In this document: positions 36,955 to 47,139 of the stretch, piece by piece | How positions within the stretch are numbered: position 1 is the stretch's first letter | Layout of the letters: each line of letters opens with the position of its first letter | Assembly (NCBI GenBank): GCA_015680685.1 | Contig: MNCI01005370.1 | Location: forward strand, 627,635 to 691,634 | Length of the DNA stretch: 64,000 nucleotides | Reading direction: 5' to 3' | From: Gnetum montanum | Lineage: Eukaryota > Streptophyta > Gnetopsida > Gnetales > Gnetaceae | The notes under the pieces: generated by a model | What the model was told of the DNA's origin: nothing | The model's input: the letters and a program-made list of their open reading frames with translations, nothing else | Database searches by the model: none | Program-made: the position numbers and the translations under genes

Positions 36955-38459
36955 TGTAATGACTTCACTCCATGTGATATAATATATATAATGTATCTCC
37001 TAAAAGTATGATTTAAAAAGGAGGAGATTTATGGATATTTGGTATAAATACCTTTATTTTCTATAGCATTAAATCTTTCCATGGAAGTTATAACTTCATA
37101 TGGAAGATATAACTTAAATCTCTTTTATATTTTTAAGGTTATAATTACCAAGAAGACACTTGTCAATTATGACATTTATTTCTCTAATTTTAATAACTTC
37201 CTATGGAAGTTATAACTTCTAGGTGCTTATGAATTATTATTCCTAGATATTTGTAATACCCTTAACTTCTCATGATTATTGTAACTACCCTAAGGTCACT
37301 ATAAAAGGGCCTTCAAAGGTAGAATTTAAAAAAGGGGAAGGAGAAATAGGTAGAAGCATACTTAGAAGAAATATTGAAGATTGTAAAAGCATAGCTTGCT
37401 AAAGACATCAATTCAGCTACTTTATTTCAATCTTGCAAGTTCATTTCTTCTCACTTTTTTTGAGTTACTTAGATAATGATCTAGATAGTATCATGCTTGC
37501 ATTTAATTCTGTGATTTTTTTAGGTTGAATTTATAACTCTATTTTTGTGCAATATTAGACTTCTATTAAGGATTGTCATGTAATAGTTTATGTTGTAAAA
37601 AGCATCTTGAGCAATTTAATAGTAATGTCTTATAGAAATTTCCTATTTGAGTTTAGGAAATCTAGAAAGTTTTTGATACTTTGAGATGACTAAAATAGCT
37701 TCTATGTTTTCAAAGTTTATTACCTTAATATTGCAATTTGGAAATTAGCAAATTTTTCTAAAATTTTTATTGTTTACAATTCTTGACCAATTTTAACTAG
37801 CTAAATAGAAGCTTGTACTTTGTCATTTACAAAATGTTTTGGTAGTTAAATAGAGTGTCCTTTATGAAATTACTTATTGATCTTAGAAGGTTTAGATGAT
37901 TTGTAATAGATTGAATTGGAATAGCTTTGTTGTGAAGTGTTTCCTCATGTCAATTTATCTTACTTAAGTGTTTGAGATTCCACACAAATCTGCTTTCTTT
38001 TCTTTTCTCTTTCTAAAACCCATTGAATCTTGCTCTATTTCTAGTTCTTTTGTGGAATTCTTTCTAGGGAAAATTATGATTAGATTGGCAGAATTTTGCT
38101 CAAACATTTTTGTGAAATTTTATTTCTTACATGTACCATAGGAACTATATAGACTAAGTGATTTGATAAAATAAGAATCTTCAACAACTTGTAGTATCAA
38201 CAAAGTTAGCTAAATTTCTTTTATGATAACCAATTATAGTTTCATAGAGAACCCAACCATTTCAACATTCAAAATAGAAAATACATAATCAAAATTACTT
38301 CATTTCATGACCACTAAGTCTATTTGGAGATATTTGGGCATTGGTATTACGAGAGACTAGCAAGCACCTAAACCTTATTTGAGAACACCTTCATTTCCAA
38401 TGACCCAAGTCATGAGATCAAATGCCACAAATGTTGGTGAACCAAAATGGTCACCAATA
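36955..38459 (+). mobile_element. LTR D3 (plus orientation)
   Basis: Begins TGTAATGACTTC and ends TGGTCACCAATA; about 1.5 kb. Its 3' two-thirds are a diverged inverted copy of D1 and D2: matched landmarks are the reverse complements of GGTGCCTGCTGGTCTC, GCAGATTTGTGTGG and AAAGCTATTCCAAATTC. CTATAAAAGGG at 37299-37309 is a strong TATA box. A gag-like remnant follows on the same strand. The start is set only by TG and is uncertain. Confidence 0.6.
37299..37309 (+). promoter_or_regulatory. TATA box in LTR D3
   Basis: CTATAAAAGGG, followed by a purine-rich leader, at a position usual for the U3/R border of a plant LTR. Confidence 0.55.
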
Positions 38460-38879
38460 GTTCTTTTTGCATTAAAATAAGGACAATTTGTCACCTAAGT
38501 TCATAAGCTTAATAGTCCTAGTGCAAAAACAATTTGTTTTGTTGCTAGGAGGGATTGAACGAAAAGTAGTTATTATTTTGAGTTAATGATCAAATACATT
38601 GATAGTATGGAAGATTTCAAAGATTCCAAAGAAATTCTTGATTATAAGAAAGATTACTTATTAGAATAAGAATAGAAGAAGGTTCTTGAGTTTGGAACAA
38701 GTAGTGGAGTAAAGACCAAACGAATAAGAAGATTACTCCTTTTATCTAGTTTATTAGTCTATAAGAGAAGACAAAGAAGTATAAAAGTTCATTAATCAAA
38801 AGAAATTCCAATAGGATGGAAAATCCTTGGCAAAGAGGTACACCATTAGAATTTCAAAACTACAACAATATTCCTAAGG

Positions 38880-39250
38880 TAAGTTAAAAATATTTGCCTT
38901 AGCCTTTTATTCCTAGAAAATCTTACCTGGCTGAAGAATACATTCACTTATTTGAGTTAGCCTTAACTCATATGAATATTCAACATCAAGGCTAAGCTTG
39001 TAGGTTTTTTGTAGCAAATCTAAAGGATATGGCTCAAATTTGTATTCAAACTTGCCAAGCAATAGTATCACAATTTGGGATGATATAAAAAGTTTTGTCT
39101 TGGCCTAGTTTGGCAATCAATTAGATCAACAACAAATGTACCATGGGCTAGTACAAGGTAAACAAGAATTTAAAGAGTCTATTAGAGATTTCAATATTAA
39201 ATTTCAATAAATTAGTGTGTTTTTTCAAAGGAAATATAAACCATCAAACA
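38880..39250 (+). pseudogene. gag: Gag remnant of the D3 element
   Basis: Reading across stops: RKSYLAEEYIHLFELALTHM, ACRFFVANLKDMAQICIQTC, WDDIKSFVLA-stop-FGNQ then KEFKESIRDFNIKFQ. This resembles a Ty3 capsid core, where a W..F..F..F pattern follows the predicted helix. It is cut off at 39260 by the D2 insertion. Confidence 0.45.
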
Positions 39251-39260
39251 AAGTGCTTAG

Positions 39261-39710
39261 TGTTGGCGACCGTTTGGGATGCGACCGCCAACGAGTGTCC
39301 TCGAACAGGATTTAGGTGCCTGCTGGTCTCTGGCAACACCAAGGCCTAGATATCTCCAAATAAACTCAGTAGTTAATGTGAGTATGTGTGTGTACTGTTG
39401 CGGCGTGTGGTTGTGTGAAATGTAACAATTGCGTTGTGTGTGAACTACAAATGACTTACTTTAAAGAGATTCAGCCAACTTTGCCAAGTACTATGAGTTC
39501 TTGAAAATTTCCTATTTTGTTCAACTGCCTAGTCTACGCGGTCCTTATAATACCTACATGTAACAAATAAAATTTTGCAAAAAAATTTAAGCACAACTCC
39601 GCAATCTACTCCTAATTTTCCCCAGAGAAAGAGATAGTTCCACAAGAAAACTAGAAATAGAGCAAGATTCGATGGAAATAAACAGAAAAGAAAAGAAAGC
39701 AGATTTGTGT
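39261..39710 (-). mobile_element. LTR D2, left part, interrupted by element C
   Basis: Starts TGTTGGCGACCGTTTGGGAT and is closely similar to D1 up to GCAGATTTGTGT, where D1 continues GGACCTCAAAT. The continuation is found on the far side of element C at 57057. D2 itself lies within the gag remnant of D3. Confidence 0.8.
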
Positions 39711-40506
39711 ATGTAACGACGGAAAACATCGGCAGCTGGAAAATACCAAACAAAATTCCGTGTACACAGTTTTAACCACGGATCCGTGCGAGGGCTATGC
39801 TGGAAAAAACGAATCCGCGACGCCCTGAACGGTCTTGTCGATCAGACAGGGACTTACTAATCAGTAAAACGATGGAGATTATGAAATATTTCATGGATCG
39901 ATTTGATTCGAGGAATCACAAAATGAGGGGAAAACGACGTAGATGAATTGTAACGATGATAACGCTAAACACGATAAGAGGAGGCTAATACAAGAGAAAC
40001 GCATAGTTTCAAGATCTACGCTTTGACTTGAAAAATGTATATTTTGTATATCACGTTACACTGGGAAGACCCCGATTACTTGATGTAAAGAAAGCACAAA
40101 ACAACAAGAAAACTGTCCAAACAGAAGTCCGATCTACCTCGTGGGCCAAAGCTGGGATGCAAGGAAGGTCAAGCTCTGACGTCTATCGATCAACTGTTTC
40201 TGACCAATAGAGTCTGCAAACCGTGCAATATGATCTCACGATCTTTGATCTGCTTCTTTCGCCTTAGGTAGTTTCTGTTTAGGACCACCAATGGTCGCTG
40301 ATGGAGAAAGTTGTTTCTTCCCCAAAAGAACGATTACTCTTGTTGCCGATGCTCAAAGCGAACTGTGCTCTGTTTCTGCTGGGAGGTGATGCTGTCAATA
40401 ATTGCCAGAGTGCTGCTCTCTCTGTCTCTACTCAAAGTGCTCCTGTGCTCAGAAAAAATGTCTTTGCCTCTTTGATTTGCCAACCCTTGTATCTTTGTCA
40501 ACTAGG

Positions 40507-40517
40507 GTATTTATAGG
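40507..40517 (-). promoter_or_regulatory. TATA box in 3' LTR of C
   Basis: Minus-strand CCTATAAATACCC, with the sister copy at ~56252-56264 in the 5' LTR. Only the 5' LTR copy would start the genomic RNA. Confidence 0.65.
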
Positions 40518-40615
40518 CTGCGACGTCTTGTGGAAAAGGCGCAACCCTAATGACGTGTGTCCCGAATGTTTCGGGTACTGTTGACCTGACCATTTTTGTG
40601 TCAAACTTTGTGACT

Positions 40616-40647
40616 ACGCACAATACGCTTATTTGCGTATTGTGCGT
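40616..40647. repeat. Perfect 13-bp inverted repeat in LTR
   Basis: ACGCACAATACGC, loop TTATTT, GCGTATTGTGCGT. Conserved without change at 56363-56394 in the other LTR. Lies upstream of the TATA box in U3. Confidence 0.9.
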
Positions 40648-40690
40648 GTGAAGAACAGATGCGCGTTGGGCATGTTTCAACTATCTTTGG

Positions 40691-40740
40691 GTTATATTAC
40701 ACTCATTCGCACTGCATTGCGTGCATGAGTGTAACATAAC
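40691..40740. repeat. 16-bp imperfect inverted repeat in LTR
   Basis: GTTATATTACACTCAT and ATGAGTGTAACATAAC pair at 15 of 16 positions around an 18-base loop whose own ends (GCAC/GTGC) can also pair. The sister copy starts at about 56441. Confidence 0.85.
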
Positions 40741-41307
40741 ATGGAAACAATGGATTCAAGCTGTTTTATGCTCGCTTACGCAGCCGCGCGTAATGAAACG
40801 TAAACGATGTCTAGCTTGGCGATGCAATACACTGTGATACGCTACGTTGTGTAATGAGCGTATGATGAGCAATCCGCATGCCAAGAGAAAAGGGTTGATC
40901 TGTTGCACTTTCTTAGACTTTGCCTTTGACTGTTTTGGAGCTCATTACGCTGCCGTGCGTAACAGAGCGTAAACCTGGCCTTGAACAAAAGACTTAGCAA
41001 AATATACGAGAAGTCGCATATTACGCTGCTCAAGCCTCTCCCCATGCCGAAGTAACTAGCCTTCTGATGCCGGACTATGTTTAAACAGAATCACGCTAAG
41101 CGCCATTACGCTACGTCGCGTGGTATAGCGTAAACAGAGAAAACATAGTAAGATTAGGAATCTGCACAGGAAGTTGAAGACTTGATGCTACGCGCCTCTT
41201 GGTGTTGCTCTGTCTTATTCTCCCTTCTGGAATTCTGACATGCGCCCTTGCCTGAATTGCGAATCTTTGCCTGAGGCCGACTCGCAATTTTCACGGTGTT
41301 TCAATGG

Positions 41308-41316
41308 CCCCTCTTT
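41308..41316 (-). promoter_or_regulatory. Polypurine tract of element C
   Basis: Minus-strand AAAGAGGGG, then CCAT and the LTR start TGAAACACC. It is the second-strand primer site and is conserved in A at 16235-16243. Confidence 0.8.
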
Positions 41317-42439
41317 GTTGACGGCTAGAGGGCTTGCCTGAAAGACGTCGACAAAGAATACGAAACACCGGATTGGTAGAAGCAAGAATAGAGTCCATCC
41401 ATGGCTACTCAAGCGTTGCCCTGTCAACATGGAAGAGCAAAGCTGGAGGGAATGGGAGATAGAATGACATAGTAGGAAACAGGTTTGGGGAAGACGTAAA
41501 ATGAGTCAGGATGGTAGGAGTGTGGAATACACTTACTGAACGCACAGAAATGTACGCACACTTATGTCAACAGGAATGCTTTCAGCTGAGCGTAGCACAT
41601 CAGCCTTAGATTTCTCTGTCATAGATTATAGCAGGAATGCTTGCAAAAGGAGCACGGCGCATCACTTCTGTGATATCTCTGCTACAGCGCTTAATCGTTT
41701 TATGGGCTTGATTGCACTGCGAGTGTGAAAGATGAGTGTTTGCGTATGTAGCTTTTGGACACGAGAAGCAGGTGGTAGGGATGAAACGAAATAAGAGCTA
41801 AGGGTAGGATTATGAGAGATATAGGCATGCACTTCTAAGTGGCCAAGCGAACCTGAGCAGCCATCTCAAAACGTTGTTTGTACTTCACCACTCAGATGAA
41901 CGCACCTTTGAATGACATCCTCGAAGCAAGTAACCTACAACCACAGAGGAAAAGCAGAGGACACCATTGCTCATGTGAAGAACCAGCGAAGTTGTTGAAA
42001 CCAGTACCGTTTGAGGCGAGGTAAAGCGGTTGGGCCGTGAAGAAGGAGCTGTAGCGTGAGGCCAGAGCCGCCAATCCTGATGATTGGCCCAGAATATCGT
42101 CACCAAAAGACATCAGACACAGTGCACCTAACTAGTTAGGCAAAGAACCAGCTAGATGAATCTACGAAGCCAGTGTCTGATAGCGATGATCAGCATAGGT
42201 CCCCGAGGTTGTTGTCGATGAGGATTTCGTCGGGACTCCAGCTGGCAAGACTAAACTCTCAGAGGTACTACCGTTGTAGTGGGCGCAGTGATGACATCTC
42301 TGAGGGATCAGTAAGATGCCTCTCAGCTCATCCGAGGAATTAGTAGGATGCCAGTGGGGTGGCGACGCTGGGACTGTCCCAGTATCCCACCTCGTTTTTC
42401 GTGCAGCTATACAGAGATGATCACGCTCACTTGATTTGC
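41317..42439 (-). other. 3' non-coding region of element C
   Basis: About 1.1 kb with no sense-strand coding similarity. ORFs here are short and overlap on both strands without motifs. Confidence 0.55.
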
Positions 42440-42990
42440 ATGGCAGCTGTCTGTAAGTCCTAGTTTTAAGTCCTGGTAGACTGTCATTGCTGATTTTAAG
42501 TCTCAGCAAACCATGGTCCCAGTTTAAAGTCTGGGTGGACTGAGAAGTGCTAGTTTTACGTCGTAGCAGACGGTGGTGTGTCTGATTTATGGTCTCAGCA
42601 GACCGTGCTATGGATGTCAGTTTCATGTCATGACCCAGGGACAGAGCTGTGCTAGTTTTATGTCTCAACAGATGGCTACTTACCTATGCCAGTTTTATGT
42701 CATAGCGGACAGCCAGTGCCAGTTTAGCATCGTGGCGAACGCGTGCAAAAGATGCCGGTTTTTCGTCTTGGTGGACCTGTACAACATTGCCAGTTTTACG
42801 TCGTAGCGAATGGTTACAACTTGCCAGTTTAGCGTCGTAGCGGATGGTCAGTGCCAGTTTAGCGTCATGGTGGACGCGTGCAAGGGATGCCAGTTTTACC
42901 TCGTAGCGGACGGTGGTTGCCAGTTTAGCGTCGTAGCGGACGAGTATTGCCAGTTTAGCGTCATAGCGGACGTTCATTTCCATACCTGTT
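42440..42990 (-). repeat. R-family array R3 of element C, about 16 units
   Basis: Plus-strand core TGCCAGTTTTACGTCGTAGC followed by GGAC recurs about 16 times, separated by spacers of roughly 5-20 bases. Units toward 42990 are the most alike; those toward 42440 are diverged. On the element's coding strand the unit reads GTCCGCTACGACGCTAAACT then GGCA, related to the CCTTAAACTAGCA repeats of A and B. ORFs across it on both strands are by-products of the periodicity. Confidence 0.88.
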
Positions 42991-43009
42991 GTTGACATCG
43001 TAGATGCTG

Positions 43010-44030
43010 CTAAATGTAATACCATTTCAGATATATGTGATTGACAGGATTCTGTAATTCATTGTCGTTGACGTCTGTTAACCTGAATGCTCCGTTGCTA
43101 TATGCGTCAACCACCAAGAAAGGGCCTTCCCAGTTTGCCGAGAATTTACCTACTGGTTTGCGCATGGCCTTGAGAACTAGATCTCCTTTCTTGATAGGGT
43201 GCTACTGAAGGTTGTGACGATGCTTCTGTCTCTGTTTGTCTTGATACTTTTCAATCGTGTCAAGAGCCTACATTTGCTTCTCTTCTACTGAATCCAAATC
43301 CGCGATTCGAGACTCAGTGTGTTGAGCCTCATTTATAACCGTGGAGAGGACCATTCTCAGAGAAGGAATTTGCAACTCGAGAGGCAACACTGTTTCAGAC
43401 CCGTAAATCAGGCTATAGGGCGTACTACCCGTAGCCGTCCTACATGTAGTACGATACACCCATAGCACATAGAGGATCTGTTCGTGCCACCGTATTTTGT
43501 TGCCGTCGAGCATTTTCTTGAGCAGATTGATGATCACTTTGTTCGTTGCTTCAGCTTGACCATTCACTTGCGAGTAATAGGGGGAGGAAAAAGATTGTCT
43601 AATGCCCAGGTTATCACAGAAGGATTTGGTTTCCGTGCTACTAAATTGTGGCCCATTGTCGGTCACGATAGTCATCAGGAGACCAAATCTGGTTACTATA
43701 TTATCCAGGATAAAATGGCAAATCTGCTGAGATGTGATCTTTCATAGGGGAACAGCCTCTACCCACTTTGTNTGCTGACACGTGTCACAAGTTTTAACCT
43801 TCATCAGACAATCTTTTTCCACGCGTGGCCAGTAGTATCCTAAGCGAAGGATTTTTAGGGCCATCGCTCGTGGTGCTACGTGGCCACCACACAGTCCCTC
43901 GTGAATTTTGCCGACTATATGCTGCACTTGGTTTTTGTCAATGCAAGTAAGTAGCATGCCATCAAAAGAGCGTCTACAAAGAGTATTGTCTCCCATGATG
44001 ACGTGCTACCTAGCCCGCTTGCGAATTGCA
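43010..44030 (-). pseudogene. INT: Element C integrase
   Basis: MGDNTLCRRSFDG, then the HHCC zinc-binding part (HIVGKIHEGLCGGH, YYWPRVEKDC, CDTCQ; 43996-43773). The reading then jumps to TKWVEAVPL at a single undetermined base (43772). About 150 bases present in A and B are missing, including the first catalytic Asp (DIIGP region). After one TGA the core continues with MTIVTDNGPQFSS, SSPYYSQVNGQAEATNK and a C-terminal domain (GDLVLKAMRK, FSANWEGPFLVV) ending YLKWYYI at 43010. The gap is probably an assembly join rather than a biological deletion. Second and third catalytic residues are present. Confidence 0.85.
43772..43772. other. Single undetermined base at a probable collapsed gap
   Basis: One N lies exactly where ~150 bases of integrase are absent compared with A and B. 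Confidence 0.7.
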
Positions 44031-44229
44031 TCTTTCTACGCGCGTGTCAATTCAGACGGTAGCTCGCCCTGTAGAAGGTAAGTTTTAATGTCATCGTACC
44101 ATTCAGGCGTGCTTTCCTCGAGAAGAGAAGAGATTTGCACCGCCTAAATGATAGGATCTATGCAGTCTATTATCAATGCAGGGCAGGTGTTAAACAAATG
44201 TGAAGGCACGTTCAGAGCCAGGGTGGCCA

Positions 44230-44602
44230 GTGCGTTGGCCAGTGTGTTGTCAGTGCGTGGCACGTGTTGGGCATCGATGGTCGCAAATCTTCTCAGAAGA
44301 TCTCTAGCCTTATCGCAGTAGGGCTACAAATGTACAGCCTTGCAGGCATAGACTCCTGTGATCTGATTTATGACAAGCATCGAATCGCCCCTAATCACCA
44401 GGTGTCGAACATCGAGTTCACTGGCGATTAGTAATCCCCTGAGGAGCCCCTCGTACTCTGCCACATTGTTCGTACAAGGGAAGGTCAAGCGATAAGCATA
44501 GAGACGCACATCCTCAGGTGATAGTGTAATAACGGTGGCAGCACTGCCACCTCTGGCGGTTGAAGCTCCATCAAAATACAACGTCGCCTCGGGGCCTGTC
44601 AA
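44230..44602 (-). pseudogene. aRNH: Element C archaeal-type RNase H
   Basis: LYFDGASTARGGSAATVI has the D-G-A catalytic motif, LTFPCTNNVAEYEGLLRG the N-N-x-A-E-Y-E signature, and LVIRGDSMLVINQITG the G-D-S motif. After one TAG (B has Gln there) it continues IDAQHVPRTDNTLANALATL, which carries the last catalytic Asp. All catalytic positions are present, and the single TAG looks like a CAG-to-TAG change. This second RNase H between RNase H and integrase identifies the Tat lineage. Confidence 0.88.
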
Positions 44603-44719
44603 GACAGGGCTTAAACTATGTACATGTTCATCAGGGAACTCTGGTTCTATAGTCGCCTGATTGTTAATTGGTGACGTTATTAACTGGTCAACTATTGCTT
44701 GGCCTTTCGTAGATGATTG

Positions 44720-45220
44720 ATCAATATAGTGCAGATCGAATTCTATCTTGATAGCCTTCTAGCGAGCTATTTTACTACTCTCGTATAGGTTGTGCATAAT
44801 GGCCCTAAGAATGTTGTTTTTACAGATGATGTTGACCTTGCTACGGAAAAGATAATGCCTACACTTTTTAAGCGTAAAAACTAATGCTAGGCAATTACGC
44901 TCTACGTCGTTGTACCTTGTTTCGTATGCACATAGAGCATGACTCAAGTAGTAGATGCGCACTTTCGACCCATCATCCCTCCTTTGACAAAGTAATGCTA
45001 CTAACGCTACGACTGAAGTTGCGAGGTAAATTTAAAATGGTAAGTCCCTTTGTGGTGGGAAAACCATCGGTAAATGTTGTAGTTCTTGTTTTCAGCTGTC
45101 AAACGCACGTTGGCAATCGTCGGTCCATTCGAAATTAATCCCCTTTTTCAGCAAGTGTTGCATAGGGTGTAGCTTGTCGATTAATCTCGAGATGAACCGG
45201 CGTAGAAATTGTAAGCATCC
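44720..45220 (-). pseudogene. RNH: Element C first RNase H
   Basis: Continuation of RT. MRIYYLSHALCAYETRYNDV, ERNCLALVFTLKKCRHYLF and VNIICKNNIL (44962-44760) match the RT-linked RNase H of A and B, but the segment before 44962 is broken by shifts. The usual KWRHYL is KCRHYL. Confidence 0.75.
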
Positions 45221-46339
45221 CTATAACCCGCGTAATTGCTTGAGGTCTGTAGGAGGCGTTAACTCGACAATGGCTTTGACCTTATTAGGGTCAACTCGTA
45301 TGCCGGTTTCCGACACCACAAACCCCAGCATGCGTCCGGTTTTGACTCCGAATACGCACTTCTTTGGGTTAAGCCGAAGCTCGTATTTGAAGCATCTTTT
45401 AAGGACTAACTCCAGGTCTCCTGAATGATCCTCAGACTTTAACGACTTAACAGCTATATCGTCTACGTAATCATTCAGTCTTCCTAAGAGATAATAGCTA
45501 AAGATGTATGTCATGGCTGGCTGATACGTTGCTCCAGTGTTCTTTAGACCAAAAGGCATCATGGTATAACAGAAAGTGCCCCAGGGCGTCATGAACGTTG
45601 TTGTCAATTGATGTTCTGGGTTGATGCGGATCTTATTATAGCCCGAAAAGCCATCCATGAAGGACAGAAGGGCATGCCCAGCTGTGGTATCGACTAGTTG
45701 ATCGATACTCGGAAGCGGGAAGTTATCTTTGATTGTAGCCTTGTTTAAATCCCAGAAGTCTATGCAGATGCGTATGCTTTCGGTCTTCTTTGGGACGACT
45801 ACAATGTTAGATACCCAATCCGAGTAATCAACCGCACGGATGAAACCAGCCTGATATAATTTGGTGATTTCATCACGCACAGCTAGAGCGATCTCTGGCT
45901 TGATTTTGTGTGCCTTTTGCCTAACTGCTTTAATCTTCGGGTCTAAGATTATGTTATGCTGGATCAACCTCGGATCTAGTCCAGGCATATCCTCGTATGA
46001 CCATTGAAAGCTGGTAATGTTGTCTTGCAGGACCTACTTTATGGCATCATGCGTTTTCTGGTCTAACAAAGAACTGACTTTAAGCGTTTTGGCTTCACCC
46101 CTATGTGTAATGATAGAAACCTCATTGAGGGGATCTTCGGTTATGTCCCCAGCCTCTAGGTCTAGCGTGCACGTTGACTGTTCTGGCCATTCTGGGGACG
46201 TCTCCGACACGGCTATGGTTACGTCTTCTAAAGGGGGGTTAACGTCTACTAGCGTGCAGTCGAATTGCCTAACTACCTTCCCGTATGGGCCCGTCAAAGT
46301 TAGAGGTGCTAAAAATGTTGCGTCCATTTGCCATCTGTC
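45221..46339 (-). pseudogene. RT: Element C reverse transcriptase, nearly open
   Basis: Two long open segments separated by one TAG. The linker (46339-46034) starts directly after a TTTTGCAG acceptor. RT (45988-45221, 255 codons) carries VSNIVVVPKKTESIRICIDF, FLSFMDGFSGYNKI-type palm motifs, FMTPWGTFCYTMMPFGLKN and YVDD at 45458-45469, all in place, then LNPKKCVFGV and GIRVDPNKVKAI of the connection. The stop at its end (LRGL-stop) precedes the RNase H. It is the best-preserved RT of the window; the stops argue against present autonomy. Confidence 0.9.
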
Positions 46340-46355
46340 CTGCAAAATTGCAAAG
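46340..46355 (-). promoter_or_regulatory. Candidate 3' splice site before RT in C
   Basis: Minus-strand TTTGCAATTTTGCAG directly before GACAGATGG. The position corresponds to the acceptor-like sites in A (12543) and B (19434). Confidence 0.45.
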
Positions 46356-46750
46356 TGCGTAAATGATTAGGAGGAAGATGACGTGATGTTTGTCGAACGT
46401 GGAAAGCTAATAGAATTTTGAATATTGTGAAGAAGCTGTAATTAATGCTACCCGATTATGAGGCGATAAGATGTGGTAGTTTAACGTCATTTCGGACAGT
46501 GGCACATGCGATATCAGCTGCATTAATATCTTGATTTTCGGGTTCTATTTTAGGAAAGTCCCGCTGAAATAGGATATCAAGTCGGTGATCCTCGCATATA
46601 AGTGATTTTTGATGAGGACAGGTTGTTGGCTGTTGTGAATTCGAATTCGTAACTATTGCTGAGCAAGAGAAGAAAGAGCAGAGGATTAAAGCGTGTGATT
46701 TTGCGAAGATTTGCAAGTGCTAAACGGTGAAAAATTCTGAAGTTGTTACA
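46356..46750. other. Spacer between RT and the antisense gene, with one R unit
   Basis: About 400 bases that must hold any promoter of the plus-strand antisense gene. One R-family unit (GGTAGTTTAACGTCATTTC then GGAC) lies at 46470-46497. No clear TATA box for the plus strand. Confidence 0.5.
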
Positions 46751-46869
46751 ATGGCACCAAAAATCAAAACGAAGAATGCAAAATTCGCCAAAATTGATGA
46801 GGTGCAAGAAAATCTGGAGCGCATTTCGTAGGCGGTGGTCAATGTTCGTGACCCTACGCCTTTGAACCG
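46751..46869 (+). other. Antisense gene exon 1
   Basis: Starts MAPKIKTKNAKFAKIDEVQE (lysine-rich), one TAG at 46829-46831, ends NAAC-CG at a CG|GTAGGT donor. It splices to CGTTACG after TTTTCTGTACAG at 47139, giving an open R-V-T-L-K join. Confidence 0.6.
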
Positions 46870-47139
46870 GTAGGTCATTCCTTACATGCTTATGTTTGTT
46901 TTAATGTCTACTTTTCGTGGTATCTTTTGCGTGAATGTGGATTTCAAATTATGGACCTCGGGTTAATGCGAGGGTTTGATGGGGTTGCATCTACCACCGT
47001 TGTCAGGGACGAACCTTGCGTTGTTGTAAGGGTTTGGGCGATTTCAGCCTAGATAACTAGGTGTAGTTTGTAGGTTTTCTGTATTAACGATACAAATGTA
47101 AATCTAAACGTTAATTTATGTATTGGGTTTTCTGTACAG

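Larger units (their letters stand above)
39712..41303 (-). mobile_element. 3' LTR of element C
   Basis: On plus: TGTAACGACGG to CGGTGTTTCA. The outer end TTACA (minus) agrees with the TAACA end of the element B LTR. Compared with the right-hand LTR, many differences are C/T or G/A changes at CpG sites. Contains a TATA box, large hairpins and a dense set of TTACGC/GCGTAA motifs. Confidence 0.88.

Noticed and set aside
40028-40680. Cys-rich ORFs in the LTR of element C (also at 56059-56484)
   Set aside because: Overlapping on both strands in U3/R, with no conserved family. They are present in both LTR copies only because the LTRs are duplicates.
42440-42990. CRISPR-like array of repeats and spacers
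   Set aside because: Spacers are only ~5-20 bases, of variable length and themselves related. The array lies in a plant LTR element with no cas genes, and the unit recurs at other element sites.
42162-43025. ORFs of 60-168 codons on both strands over the repeat array
   Set aside because: Produced by the periodic repeat; the repeated peptide phrases (such as RYDAKLA) mirror the DNA unit in more than one frame.
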